A DNA stretch of 64,000 nucleotides from assembly GCA_022826705.1 (NCBI GenBank), contig JAJDUJ010000026.1:62001-126000 (forward strand), written 5' to 3'. The first letter of the stretch is position 1. Each line of letters begins with the position of its first letter. Below the pieces are notes generated by a model, which was not told the origin of the DNA, searched no databases, and was given only the letters and a program-made list of their open reading frames with translations. A program made the translations under genes and the position numbers. Shown here one piece after another: positions 33,000 to 43,114 of the stretch. The stretch comes from Acidimicrobiia bacterium. Lineage in GTDB: Bacteria > Actinomycetota > Acidimicrobiia > Acidimicrobiales > Bin134.

Positions 33000-34214
33000 T
33001 CAGGGTTCGTAGCGGTAGCGGATGGGGCACTGGTCGACATGGTTGACCATGACCCGGGGTAGCCAGTGGGGTTCGGCGGTGAGCTCGAGGTCGCGGGTGT
33101 GGCGGGCAATGATCGCGGCAGTCTCTTGGAGTTCGGCCCGAGCGAGCGCCTGACCAAGGCAGAAGTGCGGGCCCATGCTGAAGGTGAACGACCAAATCGT
33201 AGGGTCGCGGGTGATGTCGAATCGGTTGGGATCGGAGTAGCGGGACGGGTCTCGGTTGGGACCGCCGATGATGATGCTGAGCGGCTCACCCGCTTCAAAT
33301 TGAAGCCCTGCGGCCTCTACGGCGGTGTTTGCCTTGTTGCCGCTGGCGTAAAACGCGGGCCGGTAGCGGAGCACCTCCTCCACCGCACCGCGTTTGAGCC
33401 CTTCGGGATCGTGGCGCAGCAGTTCCAGCTGGTCTGGGTGGCGGGCGAACTCAAGGAACGTGCTGGTCATCATGCTGGCCGTGGTCTCAATGGCGCCGCC
33501 GAAGATGTTGGTGAACAGTACGATCAGCTCGTCATGGCTCAGTCGGTGGCCATCCTCCTCGGCTTCGATCAACCGGGTGAGCAGGTCATCGCGCGGCTTT
33601 GACCGTCGGCTCTCTACCAATTCGCCAACGAAAGACATTAGAGCGGCGAATGTGTCGTTGGCCCGGTCTCGGATCTCTTGGGTCACGTTGGGGCCGAAGG
33701 CGTCGGCACCCGCTCCTGCCATCTGCTTTCCGATGTTGGCTGCTTCGTCCATCTCTATGTCGAGGAAAGCAACCACCGACATGAATGGGATGGCGGTGAT
33801 CTCCTTTCTGACGTCGAACTCGCCTGATTCTGCATGCCGCTCAAGAAGCGCCCGAACGTGCTCGCGGGTCACCGGGCGGACCTTTTCCACTGATTTCGGA
33901 GTCAGGGCTCGGTTCACCAGGCTCCGTAGTCGGCGGTGGTCCTCGCCATTGCGGGCGCCTATCGAATAGCGCCGCCACTCATACAGCGGGTCACCGGGCT
34001 TGAAGCCCCGCTTTTCGATGTATTCGAGACCCTCGTTCTCAAACTCCGGGCGCTTTTTGATCTCCTCGGCATCCGACCAGAGCAAAATGGCCTTCATGCC
34101 GTCGGGGGTTACGGCGGTGCGGTGATGGTCCCGAAGCTCGGCGATGATCGGATAGGGATCAGCCCAATAGGAATCGTCATCCAGCGGAATGACCGGTGCT
34201 GGAGCAACTGGCAC
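33000..34214 (-). CDS. cytochrome P450
   Basis: 404 residues from GTG 34214. I-helix GGAIETTAS (about 239-247), ExxR at Glu280-Arg283 (EEVLRYRP), and haem loop FSMGPHFCLGQALARAEL with Cys352. It is a soluble class I bacterial P450 needing ferredoxin and reductase. The frame is open further upstream, but that part is antisense-like low complexity overlapping nuoN, so the GTG ten bases after the nuoN stop is chosen. It lies on the same strand as the nuo operon and may be a read-through passenger. The substrate is unknown. Confidence 0.92.
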   Translation of the reverse strand: MPVAPAPVIPLDDDSYWADPYPIIAELRDHHRTAVTPDGMKAILLWSDAEEIKKRPEFENEGLEYIEKRGFKPGDPLYEWRRYSIGARNGEDHRRLRSLVNRALTPKSVEKVRPVTREHVRALLERHAESGEFDVRKEITAIPFMSVVAFLDIEMDEAANIGKQMAGAGADAFGPNVTQEIRDRANDTFAALMSFVGELVESRRSKPRDDLLTRLIEAEEDGHRLSHDELIVLFTNIFGGAIETTASMMTSTFLEFARHPDQLELLRHDPEGLKRGAVEEVLRYRPAFYASGNKANTAVEAAGLQFEAGEPLSIIIGGPNRDPSRYSDPNRFDITRDPTIWSFTFSMGPHFCLGQALARAELQETAAIIARHTRDLELTAEPHWLPRVMVNHVDQCPIRYRYEP

Positions 34215-34224
34215 CCGCGGGATA

Positions 34225-35724
34225 CTAGGGCAGGGCGATGAGGGTGCCGTCGGTGAAGTGGGTGATGGCGGCGGGGTAGATGCCGAAGAGAAGGGTGGCC
34301 GCGGCGGTGAGACCGAGGGCAGCGACAAGGGAGGGGGGGACTCGCAGGGACGAGGTGTCGGCCTCTTCGGGGACGTCCTCGAACCACATCATTCGGGCCA
34401 CTTTGGCGTAGTAGAACATCGCGATCACCGAGTTGACTGCGGCGATGGCGGCCAGGGAGTAGCCCCAGCCGGTGTCGGCTTCCACCACGGCCCGGAACAC
34501 CGCGAACTTGGCGAACCAGCCGCCCAGCGGGGGGATCCCGGCCAGGGAGAAGAGGAAGACCGACATGACCACCGTCATTCCAGGGGCGTACTTGAACAGC
34601 CCGGCATACGAGCGGATCTCACCGGAGGCGGTGCGGCGGGCCACGGCGATGATCACCGCAAAGGCCCCCAGGTTCATGGCGGCGTAAATCAGCACGTAGT
34701 TGATCACCGCAGACAAGGCTTCCCCGCCGATGTCGCCGGCCACGGCCAGGGGGGCCAGCATGAAGCCAGCCTGCGACACCCCGGAGTAGGCCATGAGACG
34801 CACGATGTTCTCTTGGCGCAGGGCGATGAGGTTGCCGGCAGTCATCGAGCCCACGGCCAGGATCCACAGCAGCGGCTGGTAGACGTCGTCCCGTCCCGGG
34901 AATCCGGCGTACACCAGTTGCATGAGGGCCACGAACCCGGCTGCTTTGGAGGCCACGGCCAAGAAGGCGGTCACCGGCGTGGGCGCGCCCTCGTAGGTGT
35001 CGGGTGCCCACATGTGGAAGGGGAAGCCCGACACCTTGAAGGCGAATCCCACGATCACGAAGATGATCCCGAGAATCACCACCGGATTGGCGTCGCTGCC
35101 CGACACCGCGTCGGAGATGGCCGACAAGCGGGTGTCGCCGGCCAGCCCGAACAGCAGCGACATGCCGTACAGCATGATGGCCGAGGCGAACACCCCCATG
35201 AGGTAGTACTTGAGCCCGGCTTCGTTGCTCTTGGGGTCGGCCTTGCGCCATGCCGCCAGCAAGTAGGCGGGAATCGACAGCAGCTCCAGGGCCACGAAGA
35301 TCGTCACCAGATCGCGGGCCGATGCCATCAGCACCATGCCCATCACCGCCGACAGCATCAAGCCGTAGTACTCGTTCTCCCAGTAGTCGCCTTCAGCCAC
35401 GTAGTTGGTGGACAGCAGCACCACGATGTAGGCGACCACGATGAACATGGCCTTCAGGATCAGGGCGAAGTCGTCCACCACGAATGCCCCGCCGAACATC
35501 TCCCGGGTGGTCCCGTCGGCGGCCAGGGTCACAATGGGAATCAGCGCCACCAGCAGCCCGATGCCGGCCAAGGCCGAGGTGTAGGCGCGTCCCCGCTCCA
35601 ACAGCACGATGTCGAGCAGGGTGACCACCGCGCCCACTCCCAGCAGGGTGAGTTCGGGCGCGACCGCGTGCCAGTCGATGTCGGGCCGGACGAAGCCGAC
35701 GATCGAGGGCAGGGCCGAGAGCAT
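34225..35724 (-). CDS. nuoN: NADH-quinone oxidoreductase subunit N
   Basis: 499 residues with about 14 membrane spans, an antiporter-like proton-pumping subunit of complex I. Family features include LSIPAYLLAAWRKADPKSNE (discontinuous-helix region), GLKYYLMGVFASAIMLYGMS with the conserved Lys, and VSGFPFHMWAPDTYEGAPTP. It is the last nuo gene, nine bases after nuoM. Confidence 0.97.
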   Translation of the reverse strand: MLSALPSIVGFVRPDIDWHAVAPELTLLGVGAVVTLLDIVLLERGRAYTSALAGIGLLVALIPIVTLAADGTTREMFGGAFVVDDFALILKAMFIVVAYIVVLLSTNYVAEGDYWENEYYGLMLSAVMGMVLMASARDLVTIFVALELLSIPAYLLAAWRKADPKSNEAGLKYYLMGVFASAIMLYGMSLLFGLAGDTRLSAISDAVSGSDANPVVILGIIFVIVGFAFKVSGFPFHMWAPDTYEGAPTPVTAFLAVASKAAGFVALMQLVYAGFPGRDDVYQPLLWILAVGSMTAGNLIALRQENIVRLMAYSGVSQAGFMLAPLAVAGDIGGEALSAVINYVLIYAAMNLGAFAVIIAVARRTASGEIRSYAGLFKYAPGMTVVMSVFLFSLAGIPPLGGWFAKFAVFRAVVEADTGWGYSLAAIAAVNSVIAMFYYAKVARMMWFEDVPEEADTSSLRVPPSLVAALGLTAAATLLFGIYPAAITHFTDGTLIALP

Positions 35725-35733
35725 CAGTGCGGG

Positions 35734-37305
35734 CTACTTTCCGGCCGCCGCGTCGAAGCAGGCACCGCTAGTAGAGGAATCCAAACACTCGCTGAGTGAG
35801 TTGATCACTGCGGGATCGGTAGCCCCGAACAACAGGTGGGGGTACACGCCCAGCACCAGAATCAGGATGAGCAGCGGCGCCCAGGCCATGTACTCGGAGA
35901 CAGTGGCGTCATGCACGTGGGGGTCGTTGGCGAACTCCTCTCGAGGGGTTCCAAAGGCCGTCTTCTGGAGCATCCACAGCAGATAGCCGGCCGCCAGCAC
36001 CGTGCCCAGCGCGGCGATCACCATGTACGACCGGAAGGTCTCCTCAGCCAGCACGGCAGCGGGGTTGTAGGAGGCCAAGATGGCGGGGAACTCGCCCCAG
36101 AACCCGGCCAGGCCGGGCAGCCCCAGCGAGGCCATGGCGCAGAACCCGAGGATCCAGCCCATGCGAGGGGCCTGCACCAGCAGCCCGCCCAGCCGGGACA
36201 TGTCCAGGGTGTGGTAGCGCTCCTTGACCGATCCGGCCAAGAAGAACAGCATCCCGGTGATGAGGCCGTGGGCCACCATGCCGAACACCGCGGCGTTGAT
36301 GCCGAAGTCGGTGAGGGTGGCGATGCCCAGCATCACGAAGCCCATGTGGGCCACCGAGGAGAACGCCACCAGCCGTTTCAGGTCGCGCTGAGCCAAACAG
36401 CCCAAGGCGCCGTAGATGATCCCGATCACCGCCAGCAGCCCGATGAACGGGGCCCACTCGGCGGCGGCCTCGGGCAAAATGGGGATGGCGATGCGCACGA
36501 AGCCGTATGTGCCCAACTTCAACAGCACCGCGGCCAGGATCACCGAGCCCACAGTGGGTGCCTCGGTGTGCGCATCGGGCAGCCAGGTGTGGAACGGGAA
36601 CATGGGCACCTTGATGCCGAATCCCAGGAACATGCCGCCGAACACCCAGACCTGCGACGACTTGGCGATGCCGGCGGCTGCCTCGGGCAGCAGCCGCATG
36701 TCGAAGGTGCTGGCGTCGGCCAAGAAGTACAGGGCCAGGAAGCTCACCAGCATCAGCGCCGAGCCGAACAGGGTGAACAGGAAGAACTTGATGGCGGCAT
36801 AGCGCCGGTTCTCGCCGCCCCACACCCCGATCATGAAGTACATGGGCAGCAGCACGACCTCGAAGAACACGAAGAACAGGATGAGGTCTTGGGCGGCGAA
36901 CGTGCCGATCATCCCGGTCTCCAGGATGAGCAGCAGCATCAAGAACGCTTTGGGGTTGTGCGGCTCGGGGAAGTGGTTCCAGGAATAGATCACGCACAGG
37001 GGCACGATCAGCATGGTGAGCAGCATCAGCGGCAGTGAGATGCCGTCGACGCCCATGATGTAGCGGGAGTCGATGACGTCGATCCAGCCCTTGTCCACCA
37101 CGAAGTTGAGAGCGCCGTAGTTGTCGTTGTCGATGAATTGGATCAACAGCAGCAAGCCGAAGACGGCCACCACCACGGTGGTGGCCAAGGCGATCAGCTT
37201 GTGGAGCTGCTCTCGGTCCTTGGGAATGAGCAGCATGACGGCCGCGCCGATGATCGGCAGGAACGTCGGGATACTGAGCCCCCAGTCGTTGAGAAATTCA
37301 CCCAT
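35734..37305 (-). CDS. nuoM: NADH-quinone oxidoreductase subunit M
   Basis: 523 residues, an antiporter-like membrane subunit of complex I. IKFFLFTLFGSALMLVSFLA, IKVPMFPFHTWLPDAHTEAP and LKRLVAFSSVAHMGFVMLGI are diagnostic, including the Lys and His residues of the proton path. The N-terminal Glu of the family lies in LLLILETGMIGTFAAQDLIL. It follows nuoL by 15 bases. Confidence 0.97.
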   Translation of the reverse strand: MGEFLNDWGLSIPTFLPIIGAAVMLLIPKDREQLHKLIALATTVVVAVFGLLLLIQFIDNDNYGALNFVVDKGWIDVIDSRYIMGVDGISLPLMLLTMLIVPLCVIYSWNHFPEPHNPKAFLMLLLILETGMIGTFAAQDLILFFVFFEVVLLPMYFMIGVWGGENRRYAAIKFFLFTLFGSALMLVSFLALYFLADASTFDMRLLPEAAAGIAKSSQVWVFGGMFLGFGIKVPMFPFHTWLPDAHTEAPTVGSVILAAVLLKLGTYGFVRIAIPILPEAAAEWAPFIGLLAVIGIIYGALGCLAQRDLKRLVAFSSVAHMGFVMLGIATLTDFGINAAVFGMVAHGLITGMLFFLAGSVKERYHTLDMSRLGGLLVQAPRMGWILGFCAMASLGLPGLAGFWGEFPAILASYNPAAVLAEETFRSYMVIAALGTVLAAGYLLWMLQKTAFGTPREEFANDPHVHDATVSEYMAWAPLLILILVLGVYPHLLFGATDPAVINSLSECLDSSTSGACFDAAAGK

Positions 37306-37320
37306 GTGTATGTGTGCTCC

Positions 37321-39525
37321 CTAGATGACGATGATGAAGATGCCGGCCAGGATGGTGGCGGCGGCGAACATGATTGCGGCGTACTGCTGAACCTTGCCGG
37401 TTTGGATGCGGCGCAGCTCCTCCCCCGAGCTGTCGGAGATCTTGCCGGTGGCGTTGACTATGCCGTCCACCACCAGCTGGTCCACCTTGTGGTAGACGAT
37501 GTTCCCGGCCTGTACCGACCGGGTGCCGGCCTCGTTCACCACCCGGTCGATGATGTTCTGGTTGGTCCAGTACGCCGCCTTGGCCAAAGGCCCTTTGACG
37601 AAGCCGACTATCACGGTGGTGTACAGCCAGTCGAGGTAGTACTTGTTGACCAGGATCCGGTGGCCGAGGCGGGCCACTGCCGATCTCGAAGTGGGGCCAT
37701 CGGGCAGTTCGGTGGCAGTCGGACTCACCGCCCGAACCCGGACGAAATAGTAGTAGTAGGCCGCACCGATGCCGATCAGGGCCACGATCACCGACACGAT
37801 GGCCAGCGTCCACGACGGGGTGGCGTGCTTGATGGCCGGGAAGTAGCTCACCCCCACCGGCTCCACCCACTGGAGGAACTTCTCCTCCCACGACGCAGGG
37901 ACGAGCTGGAAGCCAGCCGGGAAGTTGATGAACCCGGCCACCACGGCCAATCCGCCCAGGATCCACAGCGGCACGGTGATCCGGGGGCCGGACTCATGGG
38001 GGGTGCCGTGGCCCCGGAACTCGCCGAAGAAGGTGAGGTACACCACCCGGGTCATGTAGGCGCCGGTGAGGGCCGCGGTGATCATGCCCATGGCCAGCAT
38101 CACGGTGTAGGCCCCGTTGCCGCCGGTGCCGCCGAACAGGCCCCAGCCGCCGGTGCCCACCAGAATCTCGTCTTTGGACCAGAAGCCCGACAGGACAGGC
38201 AGCCCGGCCAGGGCCACCGTGCCGATCATGAACGTCCGGTAAGTGTGGGGCATGGCTTTGCGCAGGCCGCCCATGTCCTTCTTCATGTCGAAGGAGTGCA
38301 CGGCGTGGCTGACCGAGCCCGAGCCCAAGAACAGGCAGGCCTTGAAGAAGGCGTGGGTGAACAGGTGGAACAGGGCTGCGGTCCACGCTCCCACGCCCAG
38401 GGCCAGCACCATGTAGCCCAGCTGGGAGACGGTGGAATAGGCCAGCACCCGCTTGATGTCGTTTTGAACGAAGGCCAAGGTGGCGCCCACCAGCGTGGTG
38501 AGCCCGCCGATGAGGGCCAGCGTGTTGATGCTGGAACCTCCTATGGAGAAGCCCTCGAAGAACACCCCGTAGAGCCGGGCCACCATGAAGATGCCGGCCA
38601 CCACCATGGTGGCGGCGTGGATGAGGGCCGACACTGGGGTGGGCCCGGCCATGGCGTCGGGCAGCCAGGTGTGGAGGAAGAACTGGCCCGACTTGGATAT
38701 GACCGCGGCGGTGAGGCACAGCGCGGCGGCCAGCGTGACCGTGTGGCTCATGCTGCCGGTGATGGCGGCCTCGTTCACCCCGATCACGCTGAAGGTGCCC
38801 GCGCCGAAGAACAGAATCGACACCCCGATGATGAGGCCCATGTCGCCCACCCGGTTGGTGAAGAAGGCCTTGAGGGCGGCGTCGGAGTTGTCCTTCTCCT
38901 CCCACCAGTGGCCGATGAGCACGAAGGAGCACACCCCGACCAGCTCCCAGCCCACCAGCATCTGGAGGGTGGTGGAGGCGGTGACGAAGAAGAGCATCGA
39001 CGCGGTGAACAGGCTCAGGAAGGCGAAGAAATGGGTGTAGCGGCGGTCGCCGGCCACGTAGTCGGTGGAGTAGATGTGTACCAGCAGCGACACCACGGTC
39101 ACCACAAAGATCATCATCACCGCTAAGCCGTCGATCATGATGCCCGCGCCGATGGCCTCGGCACCGTTGGTGAGCCAGGTGATCGACCGGGTGAGCGCGC
39201 CCACCCCGCCCGATGCCTCGCCCTCAGCAGCAACCACCAGATTGCCCGCGCCCAGGGCGTACTCGCCTTCGGCGCTATCCCCGCCGGCGCCCTCCACCTC
39301 GCTGATCCACTGGATGGCGGTGAGCAGGCCGAACACGAAGGAGGCCCCCACCGCGGCGATGCCGATCTCAGAGCCCCCTCGGGGGAACCGCTTGCCGAAC
39401 AGCAGGATCAGCAGGAACGAAACCGCGGGGAACAGCCAGATCAGCCAGGCGTTCTCCAGGAACCAGCCGGAGGCGGCGACGGCCTTGCCCGCGGTTTCAG
39501 CAGCGGCGATGTTCGCGCTCAGCAC
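37321..39525 (-). CDS. nuoL: NADH-quinone oxidoreductase subunit L
   Basis: 734 residues, slightly longer than many homologues. FLHTWLPDAMAGPTPVSALI and IKRVLAYSTVSQLGYMVLAL are diagnostic for NuoL, and the C-terminal lateral helix region (about 560-734) is present. About residues 75-110 form a Gly/Ala/Glu-rich insertion between early helices. It is one of three proton-pumping antiporter-like subunits. It lies seven bases after nuoK. Confidence 0.97.
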   Translation of the reverse strand: MLSANIAAAETAGKAVAASGWFLENAWLIWLFPAVSFLLILLFGKRFPRGGSEIGIAAVGASFVFGLLTAIQWISEVEGAGGDSAEGEYALGAGNLVVAAEGEASGGVGALTRSITWLTNGAEAIGAGIMIDGLAVMMIFVVTVVSLLVHIYSTDYVAGDRRYTHFFAFLSLFTASMLFFVTASTTLQMLVGWELVGVCSFVLIGHWWEEKDNSDAALKAFFTNRVGDMGLIIGVSILFFGAGTFSVIGVNEAAITGSMSHTVTLAAALCLTAAVISKSGQFFLHTWLPDAMAGPTPVSALIHAATMVVAGIFMVARLYGVFFEGFSIGGSSINTLALIGGLTTLVGATLAFVQNDIKRVLAYSTVSQLGYMVLALGVGAWTAALFHLFTHAFFKACLFLGSGSVSHAVHSFDMKKDMGGLRKAMPHTYRTFMIGTVALAGLPVLSGFWSKDEILVGTGGWGLFGGTGGNGAYTVMLAMGMITAALTGAYMTRVVYLTFFGEFRGHGTPHESGPRITVPLWILGGLAVVAGFINFPAGFQLVPASWEEKFLQWVEPVGVSYFPAIKHATPSWTLAIVSVIVALIGIGAAYYYYFVRVRAVSPTATELPDGPTSRSAVARLGHRILVNKYYLDWLYTTVIVGFVKGPLAKAAYWTNQNIIDRVVNEAGTRSVQAGNIVYHKVDQLVVDGIVNATGKISDSSGEELRRIQTGKVQQYAAIMFAAATILAGIFIIVI

Positions 39526-39532
39526 CAGACCA

Positions 39533-39832
39533 TCACCCCTTCATCAGATCGACTTGATCCAGGTCGATGGATCGACGGTTCCGGTACAGCAGCAGAACAA
39601 TGGCCAGGCCGATGCCCACCTCGGCGGCGGCCACGGTTATCACGAACAGGGCGAAGATCTGGCCTTGGACCGTGTCGTGGAACGCCCCGAAGGCCACCAG
39701 GTTGATGTTCACCGCGTTCAAGATGAGCTCGATGGACATGAGCACCAGCACGCCGTTGCGGCGGGCCAGCACGCCGTAGACCCCGATGCAGAACAACACC
39801 GCGCCCAAAAGGAGCATCTCATTGAGATACAT
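39533..39832 (-). CDS. nuoK: NADH-quinone oxidoreductase subunit K
   Basis: 99 residues, three membrane helices. [20 protein letters not shown] carries the conserved Glu pair region with [20 protein letters not shown]. Its ATG shares one base with the nuoJ stop (TGATG). It is part of the membrane arm linking the antiporter subunits to the quinone site. Confidence 0.97.
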   Translation of the reverse strand: MYLNEMLLLGAVLFCIGVYGVLARRNGVLVLMSIELILNAVNINLVAFGAFHDTVQGQIFALFVITVAAAEVGIGLAIVLLLYRNRRSIDLDQVDLMKG

Positions 39833-40347
39833 CAGCCGCCCTCCTCTCGGCGGGCGATCACGATGGCGCCGATGAGAGCAGCCAGCAGCAGTACCGACAC
39901 CGCTTCGAAGGGCACGATGTATTGGGAGAACAGCTCGTCCGACACCTGGGCGGTGGTCTGGGGGGTCTGACCGCCGGGCAGGTTGGCGTCCAGCTTCACG
40001 TCCTCGAAGCGGTCCACCAGCGCGCCGATCATCACCGCCAACAGCAGGAGGGCCGTGAGTATGGCAGGGAACTTGCGCTTGTGGTCGGTCTCCTCGTCCT
40101 GGTCGAAGTCGGTCCGGGTGAGCATGATCCCGAACAAGAACAGCACGATCACCGCGCCGATGTAGATGAGCACCTGGGTGATGCCGGTGAACTCGGCGCC
40201 CACGAGCAAGAACAGGGCGGCCACCCCGGCCAGTACGATCACCAGGTACAGGGCGGCATGCATGATGTCGCGGGTGGTCACCACCCGCAGGGCGGAGGCC
40301 ACCATCACCGCGGCGATGATCCCGAAGGCGACGTGCTCGGCGATCAC
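39832..40347 (-). CDS. nuoJ: NADH-quinone oxidoreductase subunit J
   Basis: 171 residues from GTG 40347, which overlaps the nuoI stop as [24 protein letters not shown] and [20 protein letters not shown] (the pi-bulge helix) are typical. Five membrane spans are expected. The C-terminal tail is short. An upstream in-frame ATG at 40419 would add an unconserved stretch overlapping nuoI. Confidence 0.96.
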   Translation of the reverse strand: MIAEHVAFGIIAAVMVASALRVVTTRDIMHAALYLVIVLAGVAALFLLVGAEFTGITQVLIYIGAVIVLFLFGIMLTRTDFDQDEETDHKRKFPAILTALLLLAVMIGALVDRFEDVKLDANLPGGQTPQTTAQVSDELFSQYIVPFEAVSVLLLAALIGAIVIARREEGG

Positions 40348-40877
40348 CGGGGAACCTTCAACACCTTCTGCTCGGATCCGGGCTCGTAGGGCTCGAAGTC
40401 GGGAACGGTGTCCATCCATTCGCTGAGGCGCTCCTTGTCATGGAGCAAGTCGGCGATGCGGGGCTCGGAGTACTCGTATTCGGGGCTCCAGAACAGCGCC
40501 TCAAACGGGCAGACCTCCACACAGATCCCGCAGTACATGCACAGGGCGTAGTCGATGTCGAAGCGGTCGAGCGCATTCTTCTGGCGGGGCTTGCCCCCCT
40601 CCCGGCGGGGCGGCGCCAGGTACTTGTGGCCTTCGATGTAAATGCACCAGTCGGGGCACTCCCGGGCGCACAGCATGCAGGCGGTGCAGTTCTCCTCGTG
40701 GAGGGCGATCACCCCTCGAGCCCGGTCGGCGGGCATCTCCTTGACGTGGGGGTACTGCACGGTGTGGGAGTGCTTGGAGGGGGCGGGCACCACCGGGGGA
40801 CCGTCGCCGAACAGGGTGCGGAACATGGTGCGGGCGGTGACCTTCAGCCCGGTGATCAATCCTGGTACAAGTGCCAT
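40344..40877 (-). CDS. nuoI: NADH-quinone oxidoreductase subunit I
   Basis: 177 residues. It carries two 4Fe-4S clusters (N6a/N6b): [20 protein letters not shown] and [18 protein letters not shown]. It hands electrons to NuoB in the connecting module. The C-terminal region after about 130 is acidic and ends near [10 protein letters not shown]. It lies nine bases after nuoH and overlaps nuoJ. Confidence 0.97.
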   Translation of the reverse strand: MALVPGLITGLKVTARTMFRTLFGDGPPVVPAPSKHSHTVQYPHVKEMPADRARGVIALHEENCTACMLCARECPDWCIYIEGHKYLAPPRREGGKPRQKNALDRFDIDYALCMYCGICVEVCPFEALFWSPEYEYSEPRIADLLHDKERLSEWMDTVPDFEPYEPGSEQKVLKVPR

Positions 40878-40886
40878 GGCGAGCTC

Positions 40887-41939
40887 CTACAAAACGACCT
40901 TGAAAATACCGGTGACAACGATGTTGACCAGTGACAACGGGATGAGGAACTTCCAGGCGAGGCGCTGAAGCTGGTCCTCTCGCAGCCGCGGATAGGTGAA
41001 ACGGAACCAGAAGATCAGCGCGGCCACGGCCAAAACCTTCACCAGCATGATGACCGGTCCGGCGATGTTGAACCCCCAGTGGGTGAGGTCGCCCCACGGC
41101 AGGGCCCAGCCGCCCAGGAACAGAACTGCGGCCAGCGCAGCAAAGGCAAAAGCGGTGCCGAACTCGCCCATGAAGAAGAAGAGGAATCGGAAGCCGGTGT
41201 ACTCCACTTGGTAGCCGCCCACGATCTCCGACTCGGCCACTGGCATGTCGAACGGCGGCTGGGTGGTCTCGGCCTGCACCGCCACCAGGAAGATGAAGAA
41301 GCCCACGAACTGGGTGAGGATGAACGGGTTGCCGATGCCGCCCCAGCCGAATATCTCTCCTTCAGCCTGAGCGGTGACGATTTTTTGCAGATCCAGGGTG
41401 CCGGCCTGGATAACCACGCCCATCACCGCCAGTACCAGCGGCAGCTCGTAGGCGATGAGCTGGCCGGCGGCCCGCAAGCCGCCCATGAGGGCGTATTTGT
41501 TGGCCGAAGCCCATCCGGCCATCAAGATGCCCACCACCGACAGCGACGACACCGCCAGGGCGTAGAAGATGCCCACATCCAGCTGCGCCACCACTGCGTC
41601 GGGGCCGGTGGGGATCACCACGTAGATCAAGAAGGTGGAGACCAGCACCACCAGCGGGGCCAGGGCGAACACCGTTCGGTCGGCCTTGGCCGGGAAGATG
41701 TCCTCTTTCTGGATGAACTTCAGCCCGTCGGCCAACAGTTGCAGGGTGCCGTAGGGGCCGGCCTCCATGGGACCCAGCCGGCTCTGCATGAAGCTCATCA
41801 TCTTCAGCAGGAACACATAGCCCAGCACCAGCGCAGCAGTGGGGACGACTAAGGCGATGACGCCCACTTTGATGATGGCCGACGCCCAGTAGGGCACCTC
41901 CACGGCGAGCAGGCCCGACATCACCGTTGCCGCCGTCAT
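40887..41939 (-). CDS. nuoH: NADH-quinone oxidoreductase subunit H
   Basis: 350 residues, eight membrane spans, the subunit forming the quinone chamber. SRLGPMEAGPYGTLQLLADG and TQPPFDMPVAESEIVGGYQV are conserved. ATG 41939 (MTAATVMSG) overlaps the nuoD stop as ATGA. This direct nuoD-nuoH junction is where nuoE, nuoF and nuoG normally lie; they are absent. Confidence 0.97.
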   Translation of the reverse strand: MTAATVMSGLLAVEVPYWASAIIKVGVIALVVPTAALVLGYVFLLKMMSFMQSRLGPMEAGPYGTLQLLADGLKFIQKEDIFPAKADRTVFALAPLVVLVSTFLIYVVIPTGPDAVVAQLDVGIFYALAVSSLSVVGILMAGWASANKYALMGGLRAAGQLIAYELPLVLAVMGVVIQAGTLDLQKIVTAQAEGEIFGWGGIGNPFILTQFVGFFIFLVAVQAETTQPPFDMPVAESEIVGGYQVEYTGFRFLFFFMGEFGTAFAFAALAAVLFLGGWALPWGDLTHWGFNIAGPVIMLVKVLAVAALIFWFRFTYPRLREDQLQRLAWKFLIPLSLVNIVVTGIFKVVL

Positions 41940-43114
41940 CGGTCGATGTCTCCCAGGATGAAATACAGGCTGGCCAGAATCGTGATGATGTCGGGCACAT
42001 AGACGCCCTTCAGCAGCCACGGGGTGATGGAGATGTTGGAGAAGCTGGCCGAGCGGATCTTGACCCGGAACGGCACCAAGTCACCCTTGCTCACCACGTA
42101 GTAGCCCATCTCCCCCAGCGGGTTCTCGGTGGCGGCGTAGGCCTCGCCGGCGGGCACCTTGATGATGCGGGGCACCTTGGCCATGATCGGACCCGAGGGC
42201 AGCCCGTCCAAGAGCTGATCCACGATGTGGGTGGCCTCTCGGGTCTCCTGGAGCCTCACCCAGTAGCGGGCGAAGGAGTCGCCGTCGGGGTGGGTCCATA
42301 CCTTCCAGTCCACCTGGTCGTAGGCCAGGGCCTCATGGCCGTCGCGGCGCAGGTCCCAGTCCACCCCGCTGGCCCGGATGTTGGCGCCCGAGAGCCCGTA
42401 GGCCAGGCCGACCTCGGCTGGCACGATGCCGATGCCCCGGCTGCGGGCCTGGAAGATCTCATTGCCCAGCACCAACTCCTCGAACTCGTCGCAGAAGTCG
42501 CGCATCTTCTCCATGGTCTGCTTGGTGTCGTCGATCCAGCCCTGGGGAAGGTCGTCTTTGAGGCCGCCGATGCGGTCGAAGTTGGGATGGAAGCGCCCGC
42601 CGGTGGCCGCTTCGATCTGGTTCAGCACGAACTCGCGGTCTCGGAAGGCCATGAACACCGGGGTGAGGGCCCCGAGCTGCACTGCCATGTCGCCCAGGAA
42701 CAAGGTGATGTTGGCGATCCGGCTCAATTCGAACAACACGGTGCGAATCCACTGGGCCCGGGGTGGCGCCTCCACCTCCATGAGCTTTTCGGCGGCCAGG
42801 ATGAACGGCACCTCGTTGGCGAAGCTGCCCAGCCAGTCGATGCGGTTGATGAGCGTGGTGACCTGGGGATAGGTGCGTACCTCGGCCAGTTTCTCGTAGC
42901 CCCGGTGCATGTAGCCCATGATGGGCTCGGCCTCCACTACCTGCTCGCCGTCGAGGCGGGCTACCAGCCGCAGCGTGCCGTGAGTGGCCGGATGCTGGGG
43001 GCCGATGTTGAGGGTCATGCCCTCGGTCTCGATCTCCACGTTCAGCCGGGCGTCGGCGGCCTGGGTGGCCACGTAGGCGAGTTGCTGGCGCTGGTCGGCG
43101 CTTACCGAGGTCAT
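41936..43114 (-). CDS. nuoD: NADH-quinone oxidoreductase subunit D
   Basis: 392 residues, the 49-kDa subunit. TLNIGPQHPATHGTLRLVAR opens the conserved core with the quinone-site His (GPQHPATHG). PIMGYMHRGYEKLAE follows, and the C-terminus DIITILASLYFILGDIDR is canonical. It is homologous to hydrogenase large subunits but lacks their Ni ligands. ATG 43114 overlaps the nuoC stop (ATGA). Confidence 0.98.
   Translation of the reverse strand: MTSVSADQRQQLAYVATQAADARLNVEIETEGMTLNIGPQHPATHGTLRLVARLDGEQVVEAEPIMGYMHRGYEKLAEVRTYPQVTTLINRIDWLGSFANEVPFILAAEKLMEVEAPPRAQWIRTVLFELSRIANITLFLGDMAVQLGALTPVFMAFRDREFVLNQIEAATGGRFHPNFDRIGGLKDDLPQGWIDDTKQTMEKMRDFCDEFEELVLGNEIFQARSRGIGIVPAEVGLAYGLSGANIRASGVDWDLRRDGHEALAYDQVDWKVWTHPDGDSFARYWVRLQETREATHIVDQLLDGLPSGPIMAKVPRIIKVPAGEAYAATENPLGEMGYYVVSKGDLVPFRVKIRSASFSNISITPWLLKGVYVPDIITILASLYFILGDIDR

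Noticed and set aside
34189..35799. Plus-strand frame of 536 residues opposite nuoN
   Set aside because: A shadow of nuoN; it is rich in His, Gly and Gln and has no domain features.
37138..39126. Plus-strand frame of 662 residues opposite nuoL
   Set aside because: A shadow of nuoL with biased composition.
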